28,290 nucleotides of DNA, taken from contig MSJH02000445.1 in assembly GCA_001931875.2 (NCBI GenBank), positions 1-28,290 on the forward strand. The letters run 5' to 3'. A program made the position numbers and the translations under genes. Positions within the stretch are counted from its first letter, which is position 1. Each line of letters opens with the position of its first letter. Shown here in pieces: positions 1 to 12,387 of this stretch. The stretch comes from Byssochlamys sp. IMV 00236 (Eukaryota > Ascomycota > Eurotiomycetes > Eurotiales > Thermoascaceae). The notes under the pieces are model-generated. The model was not told the origin of the DNA. It saw nothing but the letters and a program-made list of their open reading frames with translations, and made no database searches.

Positions 1-49
1 TTTTTTTTTTTTTTTTCTTTAAAACTGTCTCTACTTTGATATCAAACTC

Positions 50-2570
50 ATGGCACCAAGAAAGAAGACAGCAACATTGGCTACCAATGGTAAAACTGCT
101 ACGAATACAGCCAAAAAAGTAGAAAATGGCAAAGATAAAAAGCCTTTAAAAAGACGCGCTGAAGAGTTGGAAGAGGACGAACAAAGTGATCAAGAGTTTG
201 GAAGTGTTGATATTGATATGCATTCTGACGATGAAGAAGAACAATCTGAAAAAGAGAATGACGATGACGAAGACATTGAAGAATTCCCTGAAATCGATCT
301 TGGCGATGACGATGAAGATGAGGCTGACAGTGAGGACATGGACGAGAACGAAGAAGAAGAAGAAGGGGACGAGGATGATATGGATGAGGATGAAGAGGAA
401 ATCGACGAAGATGCAGAATTGGAAGCAGAGTTAGAAAGAGAACAAAATGAAAGCGATGACGAAGAAGAAGAAAAGGAATTTAAGATGTAAGATTAAAACT
501 TTTATGTAAAGACGGTTACTCATTGTTAATAGTCCACCTCCATATCGCCAACGCTATTCAAAGGAAAAGTTGCCAGATATTGAAGCTAATTATGACAGTG
601 ATACGTCCACCGAGGAGACAGAAAATACAATTGGTAATGTCCCTCTTGAGTGGTACAAGGATCTACCACACATTGGTTATGACATTGACGGCAAAAAGGT
701 CTTGAAGCCTGCAACTGCAGATGAACTCGATAAATTCTTGGCTACAGTTGAAGATCCTGAATCATGGAAGACTGTAAAGAGTGATAAAGAAGGCAAAGAT
801 ATTGTGCTTAACGACGTGGAACTGGATATTATCCAACGTCTTCAAAGAGGTATTATTCCCGATTCCACCTACAACCCATATGAGCCTACTGTAGAATGGT
901 TCACATCAAAGACAGAGGTGATGCCATTATCAGCACGCCCTGAACCAAAGAGTCGATTTATTCCATCCAAGTGGGAAGCAAAGAAGATCATGAAGATTGT
1001 TCGTGCTATTCGACAAGGCCGTATTGTGCCTCGTAAGCCAAAGGATGAAAAGCCTAGATTTTACAACCTTTGGGGAGACGATGACGTTCCTCGCGAAGAT
1101 CACGTTATGCACATTGCTGCTCCCAAGATGAAATTACCTGAACATGATGAAAGTTATAACCCACCCGAGGAATACCTTTTGGATGAAGAGGAGACAAAGA
1201 AATGGCATGAGATGGACGAAGAAGATAGACCAAAGAACTACCTTCCCAAGAAACACTCCAGCCTCCGTCATGTTCCTGCCTATGACAAATTCATTCAAGA
1301 AAGATTCCAACGTTGTCTTGATCTCTACTTGGCTCCTCGTGTCCGCAAGAACCGTTTGGATATTGATCCTGAGTCGCTTATACCTAAGCTGCCCAGTCCT
1401 AAGGATCTTCGTCCCTTCCCTACAAGACAATCCCTTACCTACGAAGGACATACCGCTCGTATTCGTTCATTATCAATCCATCCAAATGGCTTGTACGCGC
1501 TTTCCGGTGCTGATGATCATACCTGTCGCCTGTGGGAAGTGTTAACCGGTCGCTGCCTTGCCATGTGGAAATTTGAAGCTGTCATTCATGCCATTGCTTG
1601 GTGTCCTAACCCTGATGTCTGGCTCTTTGCCATCTCTGTTGGCCATGGTGATGTTCATCTGATTTCACCTCCTAAACTCTGCTCACCTATACAAGCCATG
1701 AATACTGATCAGTTTACAAAGGCCGGATTTGCCAACCCCGCAGAAAGCAAGCAAAATGTGTCTTGGATCAGAGCAAGCGAGGCAGATGAGGAAAAATATG
1801 GTTATAAGGTTCTCATTCAGCACTCACAAGCTGTTAAACAGATCACTTGGCATAGAAAGGGTGACTATGTCTCCACAGTTGCACCTGACGCAAAGAACCT
1901 TGCTGTACTTATTCACCAAGTATCAAAACATCAAACTCAAGCTCCTTTCAAACGTCTCAAGGGCCTTGTTCAAAAGGTTGCATTCCATCCTATCAAGCCC
2001 ATCTTCTTTGTTGCTGTAAGTGTGTTTTTGCATGATAATTTCATTTACTAAGCCTTGTTATTATAGACTCAAATCTATGTTCGTGTCTATGACTTGATGC
2101 AACAACAACTAGTCAAGACATTGCAAACGAGTGTCAAGTGGGTTTCTAGCATTGACATCCATCCAGGTGGTGATAATGTCATTATTGGTTCATATGATAA
2201 ACGAGTGTGCTGGTTTGATTTGGATCTTAGCTCAAGGCCATATAAGTCACTGAGGTAAATTCATAAAAAAGACAAACTAATGCGGCATAATTCATATTCC
2301 ATTTATAGATATCATACAAAGGCCGTCCGTCAAGTTGTGTTCCACAAGCGATACCCATTATTTGCCTCTTCATCTGATGATGGCACCATTCAAATTTTCT
2401 ATGGTATGGTCTATAATGATTTATTACAAAATCCCTTGATTGTTCCTGTAAAGATTTTGAGAGGACATGATGTTAAGGATAGTCTTGGTGTCTTGAACAT
2501 TGAATTCCATCCTACACAGCCATGGATCTTCTCTACTGGTTCTGATGGTACCTTTAGACTTTGGACATAA
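50..2570 (+). CDS. ERB1: ERB1/BOP1 ribosome biogenesis WD40 protein
   Basis: Four exons: 50-486, 533-2015, 2067-2254, 2309-2570. Introns are 46, 51 and 54 nt with GTAAG/GTAAAT donors, and phases close to give about 789 aa. Known role: Erb1/BOP1, with Nop7/Pes1 and Ytm1/WDR12, forms the nucleolar PeBoW complex needed for 27S pre-rRNA processing and 60S maturation. Visible: a Lys-rich start, then a very acidic tract (residues about 35-140), then the BOP1NT region (about 190-430, with IPSKWE, LWGDDD and [11 protein letters not shown]), then WD40 repeats from about 447 ([29 protein letters not shown]) to the C-terminal [10 protein letters not shown]. Length fits the family (about 750-850 aa). The start is the first ATG, 49 bp from the window edge, so the promoter is not seen. 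Identification is from motif order. Confidence 0.95.
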
Positions 2571-2887
2571 AAATATTAATTTATATATACATCATCAACA
2601 TCCTCATCTCTTTCCTTCCCCATTCCTATCTCTGTTTTTTCTCTTTACCATAGAAACAATAAAAATGTGATTGGTTGTCTTGACAACAACAATAACACGC
2701 GTCAAAGTAACACACACACGCACAAAAAAAGAAAAGAAAAAAAATAGTTCGCGCTTCAATTGCTTTATCTTTTTTTTACTTTATTGATAAAGTAAATGAT
2801 AAATGAAGATCAGTTCCCCAAATAAGCGTATAAAGTTGAGCTATGGTATACATTCACCTTTCCATATTTGATCTTTAAGTGTGGCTT
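2571..2887. other. ERB1-DNA2 intergenic spacer
   Basis: About 317 bp between two genes on the same strand. It holds the ERB1 3' end with an AATAAA element, a CA-rich stretch, oligo-A and oligo-T tracts, and the presumed DNA2 promoter. I see no ORF or RNA gene. Confidence 0.6.
2658..2663 (+). terminator. Candidate ERB1 polyadenylation signal AATAAA
   Basis: Canonical AATAAA hexamer 88 nt after the ERB1 stop codon, followed by a GT-rich stretch. This is positional evidence only. Confidence 0.45.
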
Positions 2888-5800
2888 ATGTCTAATCTAG
2901 ATTGTCAATCTAATCAACCTTTGATCAATACAATTCAGCAAGATGATGATGACGATGCCATGTTCAATGACGACATTTCACTAGCTCAAATTGAGAAGGC
3001 AACAGCACAGGCGCTACTACAAAGACAAGTGAGCAATTCAGATGATCTGTTTGACGATATTCCGATTGAGGAACTCGTTCAAGCTTTAGATAGACAAGAA
3101 GATAGATCGCCTCAGGGTATAACGAACACAGTAGTTGTAAACGAATCACTTGGGATACTATCAAGGGCCTCATCCTCCACGACAGCAGTAACAGTAACTG
3201 AAGAAAAGACAATGGTTACCGAGATCAAGAAGCCAGTGCCTGCTGAGGTAATACGTTATGCTACCAGTGATACATGTACACATTTTTACTAAGGGAAATA
3301 ATTTTTATAGGGAAAACGTAAAAAGTTTACTCGTTACTTGGTGGCCAACATAACAACAAATACCTTTGAGATTCCCGATAGAGTTGCTACAGAAAAGGTT
3401 TATTTTATTTTCAAATAAAAGAGGCATAACTGACACAGCTTTTTTCAGGTACTTACATTAATTCAAGAAGACAGCAACACGGCCATCACCGCTAGATTGA
3501 GAGATGATTGGTTACAGACGACAATATCAGTAGGCAATGTTGTCCATATCCCCTTTACCAACAACACCACTGAAGTGATTATTGATCAACGAAAAAATTT
3601 CATCATTGTTCATCCAGATCGCCTTATTTCCTGTACAACAGTGGCTGAGAGCTATCATTGTCTACGACGATCCATACTACAGACCAAGATCCGAGGCGTG
3701 ACTGAATGCACGGAAGCACTTGTCCATGGCAACATTCTTCATCGTGTCTTACAAAACGCTTTGCTGACAGGCGACTTTTCTATAAAGAGCATCAAGGAAG
3801 AAATGGAACAGATCGTAGCATCCTCTTTAGAGGACCTGTATACGCTCGATGTTGATGAGAAAACAACTCTTGAAGCGCTAAACCAGTACGTAGAAAGTAT
3901 TCATGAGTTTGGAAGTATGTTTGTCGGTAATGAGCCGAAACCAAAAGCGCGCGTGAGTAGTGATAAGGGCCCCGACGCTGCTAAAGCATTAGGATGTGAA
4001 ACAGTGGCTATATCAAAAGTGCTGGATATTGAAGAGCACCTGTGGAGTCCAACATACGGATTGAAAGGAATGATTGACGCTTCTGTGCAGCTAAAGATGA
4101 GTCCGATCAATCGAGTGCTGACTGTGCCCTTTGAATTGAAAACAGGTAAATCATCCAAGTTTCTGACAAACCGGGCACAGACTGTGCTTTATACCCTTTT
4201 AATGAGTGATAGATATGGTAAGGACTAATAAGGTAGTCTGTGTTTATAATACTCACATTATATATAAAAGATATTGACATTGGAGCGGGAATCCTTTACT
4301 ATTCAAAAACAAACAGTCTTTACTTAGTACCAGCTTTACGTAATGAAGTCGCTTCCATGATCATTGCAAGAAATGAACTGGCGTCCGCTTTATATAGTCG
4401 TCAGATGATTCCACCAATGATTAAAAACTTTCATACCTGCCAATACTGCTGCCTAGCTGATGCTTGTACCATTTACCACAAGGCTATTGAAAAAGGAAAT
4501 GGGGTATCCAGTGGTCTCTATAAGCTGTTCGAAGAAAGGACAAATCATATGACAACGAAAACATCTAGCTTTTTTAAGCATTGGTGGCAGCTTTTAGATA
4601 AAGAAGAATTAGATATTGATTATCTTCGTAAAGAGATCTGGAGTCAACCAGCCGAAGAACGAGAAAAGTCAGGAAGGTAAAACGATATTAGAAAGCAATG
4701 GTTTTGAGCAATACTTACTGTTTCTCATTAGATGTATATCAAACCTAAAGCTGAATATTGCTGCTAGTGAAATTCTTCCAGAGATAGCACAGTGGAAATA
4801 TTGCTTCGTTCGAGCTGAACCAGATAAACCTCTCTTCTGTAACCTATCTATTGGTGATCCCGTAGTGGTATCTAGCATGGAAGGACACATCAGTCTTGCT
4901 ATGGGTCATGTATCCTCACTGACAGCGGATGAAATTATTCTCGCTTTGAATGAACCTCTTCGTAGCCCACCAAAACGATCAGAAAGCTTTGATTTATTAA
5001 ACAACCAACAGTTTCAGACGTTTATTCGTTATAGAGCAGACGTTGAAAAGCATTACAAGGATAACAATGTATTATATCGAATTGATAAGGACGAAATGTC
5101 TACTGCGATGAATATGCTTCGATATAATCTAGTATCACTTGTAGCCAATACAGGTGATGAAAGGATCCAACGATTGAGAGAACTTATCATCGATCTTGAA
5201 AAACCAGCCTTTGATACAACTGTTGTGTCTACTATGCCTATAAGTTCTCATTTAAATCCTGATCAGCGAAACGTGATGACCAAAGTGCTTCAAGCAAAGG
5301 ATTACAATTTGATTCTAGGAATGCCCGGAACTGGTAAAACAACCACTACAGCAGAGATCATAAAATACCTTGTTGGAATGAACAAGACAATCCTAGTGAC
5401 AGCCTTTACTCATACCGCATTAGACAATGTGCTATCAAAAGTTCGTGATCAAGGAATCGACGTACTGAGATTAGGAAATATTGACAAAGTAAGAAGTCAA
5501 ATTTGACATACAGTCCTGTTACTAACTGTTTTTAATGAAAAGGTGATGCAAAGTATGAAAGACTGTGTGCCGGCTCTTAATAGAAATATAACAACAGTAG
5601 AAGAAATGAAAGCGTTTTATGATTCTAAAAGAGTGGTTGGAATCACTTGCCTTGGCATTGGACAGTAAGTGATATATGTATCATAATCCAGGTTTGAAAG
5701 CTAACCTTTGTAAAGTGCAATGTTACAAAAAAAGCATTTCGACTACTGCATTATTGATGAAGCATCTCAGATTACTCTGCCCATGTGTATAGGCCCTATT

Positions 5801-6927
5801 CGATATGCAGACAAGTTTATTCTAGTGGGCGACCTATATCAACTACCGCCTATCGTGCGTGATACACAGGCTGGCGAAAAAGGATTAAAAAAATCTTTAT
5901 TTGCTATATTAGCAGAGGCTCATCCTGAGTCTATCAGTCGCTTAGAATATCAATACCGCATGAACAAGGATATTATGCAAGTGGCCAATATACTTGTTTA
6001 TGACGGCAAGTTAAAATGCGGTAACCATTCAATTTCTACAAAATCTTTATCTATACCTCACTTTGAACATGGACTGAAATTACTTCACGCGTCAAATCAA
6101 CAATGCATATACCCCCAATCAAATTGTTGGATACATGATGTCCTCGACCCAAGGTAGTTTATTACCCACTTTGAATGAATGCATGTATATATTCATAGCT
6201 TGTACATAGAAAGCATGTCGTATTTGTCAACACAGATCTAGTTCCAGCCAATGAAACTCGAGAGTTCGGGGGAAGTTATTTACACAATGAAAAAGAAGGA
6301 AAGCTGATCTATCAGGTAACAGAATCCTTGTTAAGATGTGGCATCAAAGAGAAGCAATTGGCCATTGTCTCTGTGTACAGATCGCAGTTGAGAACAATAT
6401 CACGTTATTTTGAAGGAGAAACGGATATTGAAATTGCAACAATTGATAAATACCAAGGACGAGATAAAGATTGTGTGATTATTTCACTTGTTCGGAGCAA
6501 TACTCAAGGAAATGTAAGAGAGAATATCATGGTTGTGTAAATAGACTTTACTGATATCTATATAATCTAGTGTGGTGATTTATTAAGAGACTGGCGTCGA
6601 TTAAATGTAGCCATTACAAGAGCAAAGCATAAACTTGTACTGGTTGGATCAGTCAGTACATTGAGAGTATCTTCGCCTTATTGTCAGCTATTAGACATGT
6701 TGGAGAAGAAAGGCTGGGTAAGAGTGATGAAGATGATGAAGCTAATGACAGTAAAAATAACAATAATATAGATTTATACCTTACCAAGAGATTCCGAAAA
6801 GATACATGACAATCTTTTACAAGTAAAGAACACAACCGATAAACAGAGAAAGCACAAGGTTTTTACAGGAAAACAAGCCATTTTAAAAAAGAATGAAATA
6901 TTACAAAATATTCATGAATGTACATAA
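2888..6927 (+). CDS. DNA2: DNA2 replication ATP-dependent helicase/nuclease
   Basis: Ten exons: 2888-3247, 3311-3397, 3449-4217, 4271-4676, 4732-5488, 5543-5664, 5716-6153, 6210-6513, 6571-6717, 6772-6927; about 1181 aa. Dna2 trims long Okazaki flaps and resects DNA ends in the nucleus. Visible: RecB-type nuclease with an Fe-S cluster (first Cys in SYHCLRR near 219; [10 protein letters not shown] near 462 gives the C-x2-C-x5-C set; [26 protein letters not shown]), then SF1 helicase with Walker [11 protein letters not shown] near 737, IIDEASQ near 847, QYRMN, and [13 protein letters not shown] in motif VI. The start at 2888 is the first ATG in frame. For the seventh-eighth exon join, the acceptor at 6209 is required because the one at 6198 leads into a stop. 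For exon 8 the donor at 6514 (GTAAGA) is preferred over 6535 because it keeps the motif V-VI spacing. All key residues seem present. Confidence 0.95.
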
Positions 6928-6937
6928 AATAGACTAT

Positions 6938-6960
6938 TACTACTACTACTACTACTACTA
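6938..6960. repeat. (TAC)n microsatellite in shared 3' region
   Basis: About seven and a half TAC units between the convergent DNA2 and G-alpha stop codons, which lie 158 bp apart. A short ACAC tract follows near 7000. The two transcripts' 3' ends probably overlap here. Confidence 0.85.
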
Positions 6961-7085
6961 TATATTTTGAATACAATATCATCTTTTTAATAACTATACA
7001 CACACACATAGACGCACAAACAGACACAAGTATACATAAATAAGAAGAGAGAAAAGGGGGGAATATAAATATAATGTTATTATTA

Positions 7086-8250
7086 CTACAATAAGCCAAC
7101 ATTTCGTAGATTATCATGAACTACGATATCGTTAACAGCATTCATGACAAACTTGATTTGTTTTGTATCTGTTGCACAAGTTAAATGAGTATAGATTTGT
7201 TTTGTATCCGCTCTAGTGTTCAAACAAACGAATTTTTCTAGCAAGTACTGACAAGCCGCATCATAATTATTGCCTCCCTTGTAATCACTGAAATAATGTG
7301 ATAGAGGAGATTTTGGCAACTTTTCTTGAAATAAATCAATCTTATTTAAGAATAAGATGATGGATGTCTTGATAAACCATCTCGAATTACAGATGGAGTC
7401 AAATAGTGTCAGCGATTCTTGTAACCTATTCACACTTGCATCCTCAAATAGCACTTGATCATATTCTGATATAGCCACTAAGAACATCAAGGCTGTCACG
7501 TTTTCAAAGCAGTGAATCCATTTCTTTCTTTCTGATCGTTGACCTCCAACATCAAACATTCTATATGTGAGTGAGTCGATGACGAAAGTAGTCTCTGTAA
7601 TTCCAGTGGATTTCACTCTTGATCTCAGGACATCTTGATCACTTGGCATATAATTAGGTTGACCTATACGAAGAATAGAATCAAAGTAACTTTTTTAAAG
7701 TGAAATGAGTAAAGAAGATATCATAAAGAAACCATCAACTTACTATTTCGCAGAGTCATTCAGTTGATACTCGTTTGCCCTTGAGACACATTCCTGCACT
7801 CCCAGATCATCCCAAAGTGATGAAATAGCCTCTACTAATTCATGGCCCAAATAGTCAATCTGCGGTGGAGCGTCCATAATGAGCCTTTTATGCAACTCAT
7901 TCTCGGGATTCCTAAATGGGATACCGAGATTATCCATCGCTTCCAGTGTGACTCTCATGGACTGTAGTGTATTACTGAATATGACTTCTTTAAAGCTTTC
8001 CCTTTCTTCGGGTGTATAGCCTCCATCATGAATTAATTTCATTTGTTTTAATATAGTTGATTTTCCTGATTCACCAGCACCTTACATATCATGATGTTAG
8101 TACATCAAAGACCCTTAATATAACCTACATACCAAGGAGTAGCATTTTAATTTCTTTTCTCATATTGACTCTATCTCGTTTTATTTGAGCATCAATCTCT
8201 TGATTTCTTTGTTTTTCTTCAACTTGTTCAGTCGATTGGCAGCAACCCAT
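7086..8250 (-). CDS. Heterotrimeric G protein alpha subunit
   Basis: Three exons on the minus strand: 8250-8133, 8080-7744, 7689-7086; about 352 aa, the usual G-alpha length. It is a membrane-bound GTPase relaying GPCR signals. Visible: MGCCQS N-terminus (Gly2 for myristoylation, Cys3/Cys4 for palmitoylation); G1 LLLGAGESGKS split by intron 1; switch I with the Arg in VLRSRVKSTG; G3 FDVGGQRSERKKW; G4 FLNKIDLF; G5 TCATDT. The acceptor at 7690 restores YYFDSILRIGQPNYMPSD; the alternative nearer acceptor would create a stop. The C-terminus is NVGLL, so the Cys at -4 that pertussis toxin modifies in Gi-type subunits is absent. The ATG is only 49 bp from the end of the neighbouring upstream gene on the same strand. 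The fungal subgroup cannot be assigned without a tree. Confidence 0.95.
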
Positions 8251-8299
8251 GTTTATTATTATTAAGAAATAGAAGAAGAAGAAAGAAAAAAGAGGATTG

Positions 8300-11200
8300 T
8301 CATGGTTGGTAATAATAAGCTTTTTTTAAGGAGGAGACATCACCAAAAAAAAAACAAGGGGGGGATTTAAGGAGAAAATAAAGTTTAAACAAGTATGAGG
8401 CAAGACACAAGTAATACTTTAAATGGGAAAATTTATTAAGTGATTGAATTAATATTGCAAGGTTGTATCGCTCTATCTCCAATGTGTTCTTTACAACCCC
8501 TTTAATATTCTTGATTATCTGTTTTGAATGAATAGTTTGAAAATGAGCCAACTCATCTGATATTATTTGATGTGATTGTATAATCTGGTTATCCATTTCA
8601 TTGACCTTTTCCATATTCTACTTATTGTTACACTTTATATCACACACAAAAGTACACGTATAACTCACCTCTATCACCTTGTATTTTTCTTGTTCTATCT
8701 TTCTACCGTTTATCAAGAAATGTCTTGATTTGCCTAGTCTTTCCTTTTGATTTTCAATGATTTCAACCATCATTTGCCTTTTATTGATCAAATCGACAGG
8801 GTTTTGTAAACAAAGCTAATCATTTTCTTAGTTGTTTGTGTATCACTTTATTATTTACTTACCACAATACCTTCCATCAGGTCATATCGTACTTGACACG
8901 CTTTCAAAAAAGGTAACAATGACTATTAAAATTAAAAGTCAGCCTTTCTCTCCTTAAACTTGTCATCCCTTGTCCTTACTGCATGATTACACATGGCATT
9001 TGCACAGACTTTGATCGTCTCGACAATATCTGAGTTGCCCTCAAAAACAGGTTCAAGAGTTGATACAATATTTGATTGTTCCACTTGTAAATCTAAATAC
9101 ACTTTAATATAAATAGAAAAACCCTCTTTTCTTCTTTTTATTATCATTACCTTGTCGTATACTAGTCATCCTTCGACCTGCATTCAGCGCTTTTAAATAA
9201 TCTACTCTCAGCGGATTGACGGCATCTTGAATATATTTAAAGAAATATTCTTGTTCTCTCATGTTCATCATGCTTGACAACACAGGGACTGAATCGGAAA
9301 GTTTTTCTAAGATCAATCGTCTCCTTGAAAACGAATGACTGCGAATGATACTTGGTTCTAATTTGGCTGAAGACCGAACAAATGACAGAACGAGATCGTG
9401 GTAACAAAGGACAGGGTGATGCTGTAACCAGCTCATAAAGGACTGTAATCGTTGTAGAACAGTATTTACCAATAAAAATGGAATTGGGTCAAGACGAATG
9501 CGTGATAGATCGATCATGTCACTCAGGGTCGGTAAGAACACATGCGGCATTTCGTATTGAAGCTCATTTCGTAAAAGGAGAAAATCACACACACTCCTTT
9601 TAACCGTCTTCATTGTCTCTGGTCGTCCTACCTTTCGTTCATTTTAATGTCTATTTCTTAATTGCTTATTTTTTTTTTTTTCCTTACCTGTCCGCTTTTG
9701 ATCACAAATTCGATATTTGAATCCTTCTTCTTAAAGTTACCCCGTGTGACGGTCCAGAGATAGCCTAAAGTGGAATAACGCTTAGGCGAACCATCGAAGC
9801 TTGTGTTCAATATGAGTTCTGTATACATATATATTATTATTATCACTTATATATATTATTAGGTGATTCATACGATACCATCAAGAAATAATGTTACTTC
9901 TGAAACTCGACTCATATCCACCGGTTGCTCTCCACGGCTATTCATAACATCCAGTTGTCCTCCATGACGATGAACTGCCTTGATGAATGTGATGGTATTC
10001 TTTGTATTGGCTAGTACGGCCGTTTCAACTGCGAGATGTAAAGCCGTATTGCCATTTGGCCAATCTCGAGCATGAATCAAATGCTTAAACTGCTCCACAA
10101 TAAAGTCGAGACTTTTCTCTCCCATGGTGAGTCCTTTGCCAAGTCGTAATGCAAGTAGATGTAATATCGTCCTTCCGTCATGATCCGCTGCTTGAAGCTG
10201 CTGATTGTCCATTCGACCCACAAATAGTTCAAGTAGATCGAGTCGACCGAGAGATGCCCAGGTCATAAGCGGACATTGACCCAGCTTGTCAGTATCTTTA
10301 AAGATATAATCCAAGTCGATTCGGTTTTGACAGAGTAACGATTTGATCAGGGCATGATCGCTACAGACATGATAAAATGTTTGGCCGTGCTTATTTTTCC
10401 AGTGAACCAAGTGTTGCATATCCAGTCGTTGACAGATATCGAGCAAGTAAAATATAAAATCTGTAGAACAATGGTTCGAAGCAGCAATGTGTAATATTGA
10501 ATCGCCTGTACAGTCATTCACTAGTTGTTTCTCTGTATCAATATAGGACACCAAACGTATAAGCATAGCAAGATCGTTTGTGCTGGATGCGTACAGTATG
10601 GCTGTGTACCCATATTTATCACGTTGATTCAGTGTCGATAGTACTTGTGGATGCTGCAGTAAAATATCAACTGTGCGATGTGATTTACTCTTGACTGCAT
10701 ACATCAAGGGTGTCATGTTGGTATCGTTTATATCTGTCTCTTTTATCCCTTCCTGCGTTATAATGTATTCAAGTATGTCAGCTTGCCCGTGCATACAGGC
10801 TAATAATAGTGCATTATTTCCATCTTTATCGCGACGTTGAAACGATCCTGCCGAATAATATCTCTTGAAGCTTTCTAATTCTCCCAACATGATAAGTCGC
10901 CACAGAATTTCATTCTGACAAGAAAGTTCTGATATGGTTGAGCTTAGTATGTAGTCTAGTACTGCTTCTAGTGTGCTAAGTGCGTAACCGCAACGGCCGG
11001 TTGTGATATCTTTTTCAAAGTTATAATCCTAAGGCCAACTTTTTTTAGATTGAGTTTTTTTTTTAATATATCTTTATGTTATTACCTTCATATAGACTAA
11101 ATTGGCGGTGAGGTGTGGTACTTTACTTCTGATCAAGGTCATCAAAAGCAGAGGAACTAGAGCATCTGTACCCACAGAGTATTCATCTTGACCTGTCAAT

Positions 11201-12259
11201 TCAGATATCGTATGTAGTAAACAATCCAACTTATCAGACGGTGTTCTGAATGATCCAATCTTTTCAAATATAACTGTCGCTCGCTGTACCTGTCTCCTTT
11301 CATCTTTAATGTACGTTGGTAATCCAATCTGTGTAAAATCTAAATATTGTAATTCGTCTAGTGCGGATGTTAACTTTCTGTCCTCGTCAAATAATAATTG
11401 AGCTATCTTGAAGAACGCAGCATCGTATGTCTCTTCCATAATGTAATTCTCAAATGCTGCATAGATCGCATCTGTCTTGGTGATGGATCGTGAAGATTGA
11501 ATTATCTATATATAATAAAGTTAATAATGATGGATATATCTAAACAAAACAAGTACATGGTATCCCGCCTTCAAGATGTCTTTCATGCAGCTGTGCAGAC
11601 TTGTCAATGAATTACAGCTTACAGATGTTTCACAAAAGTTTAGGACAAGTGAGTCTATAATAGGTATAATATCATCTTTATGTCGTAATTCTCGAATCAT
11701 TGCCTTGAATGCACTAAAGATAAATAAGAATCATCCTACAAGTTCTAAAGAGCGTTATCTTACTGTGAATTATGAGTCTACATCATGATTAGATACATGT
11801 GATACATCCCATTGGATAAAAGTTACCTTATTTACATGTGCATTATGATCTATCATGATATCCTTATCCAGATAGAGTAATAAATGGGTACATTGTCCAT
11901 TGTTGTTATGCAGTAGTCTGGTATATACAATATTTGCTCTAACGTAGGTATTATTACAAGTAGCAATGATACACCCATGGCTGGATCTTAATGTATTTCC
12001 TGATATAGTAGTTAGCCACTGTTCTTTCTCTTCCTTCTTCTCTAATGGTTTGTTGGTTCCGTTGCCTCCTGTTGACTCCAAGAAGGAGACATGAACGACA
12101 TGACGAGCTAATGTCTAAGTTAGATCTCGTTTTCATTTTCAGGTTACACTTACCCAAATAATCAAAGGTGTAAGGTTCATCTGAATAAGGTGGTAAAAGA
12201 ACAATTGAAAATACTCCTTCCTTGGTCAATCTTGAATCATTTAAAATAGATTTCAACAT
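8300..12259 (-). CDS. Vrl1/VARP-like VPS9 - ankyrin - PX - BAR-like protein
   Basis: Twelve exons: 12259-12154, 12107-11827, 11777-11764, 11713-11557, 11505-11086, 11028-9879, 9818-9688, 9631-9151, 9092-8980, 8922-8863, 8815-8669, 8617-8300. All phases close, giving about 1125 aa. Domains: VPS9 GEF about 190-340 (TPSDKLDCLLHTI, SVGTDALVPLLL, NLVYM, with the Asp and Tyr expected of VPS9 catalysis); ankyrin repeats about 370-705 (DKDGNNALLLACMHG, NGNTALHLAV); PX about 712-840 (KTVKRSVCDFLLLRNEL); helical BAR-like region about 850-1090. VPS9 domains exchange GDP on Rab5-type GTPases, PX binds phosphoinositides, and BAR senses curvature, so endosomal sorting is likely. Yeast Vrl1 has the same order and about 1090 aa. 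The last roughly 40 residues are hydrophobic and low-complexity and may not be genuine; the true end may differ. Confidence 0.85.
11764..11777 (-). other. 14-nt micro-exon of the VPS9-ankyrin gene
   Basis: Skipping directly from the donor at 11826 to the acceptor before 11713 breaks the frame. A 14-nt exon flanked by a 49-nt and a 50-nt GT..AG intron (11778-11826, 11714-11763) restores it, with donor GTAAGA and acceptors TGTAG and TTTAG. Both introns match the size range of the other introns in the window. The call rests on phase and splice consensus only. Confidence 0.65.
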
Positions 12260-12387
12260 AAAGATAAAAAATAAAATATAGAAAAGGAAAAGAACGGATA
12301 TAATGCGTAATATGGAGCCTTTTTTTTTTTAAACAAATCATATTTTAAAGCAGCTGTTTCCATAAAAAGTATGAGCTACAGGAAATT
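12260..12387. promoter_or_regulatory. Upstream region of the Vrl1-like gene
   Basis: Only 128 bp separate the ATG (12259, minus strand) from the left arm of the inverted repeat at 12388. It contains A-rich and T-rich runs. Any promoter longer than this must lie inside the repeat block. No specific binding site was recognised. Confidence 0.35.

Noticed and set aside
6535..6570. Alternative DNA2 intron with donor GTGTAA at 6535 (36 nt)
   Set aside because: It keeps the frame but adds seven residues inside the conserved helicase motif spacing and is shorter than every other intron; the GTAAGA donor at 6514 fits better.
6863..7117. Minus-strand 84-codon ORF between DNA2 and G-alpha
   Set aside because: It encodes a Val run from the (TAC)n repeat and a hydrophobic jumble; it is a by-product of the microsatellite.
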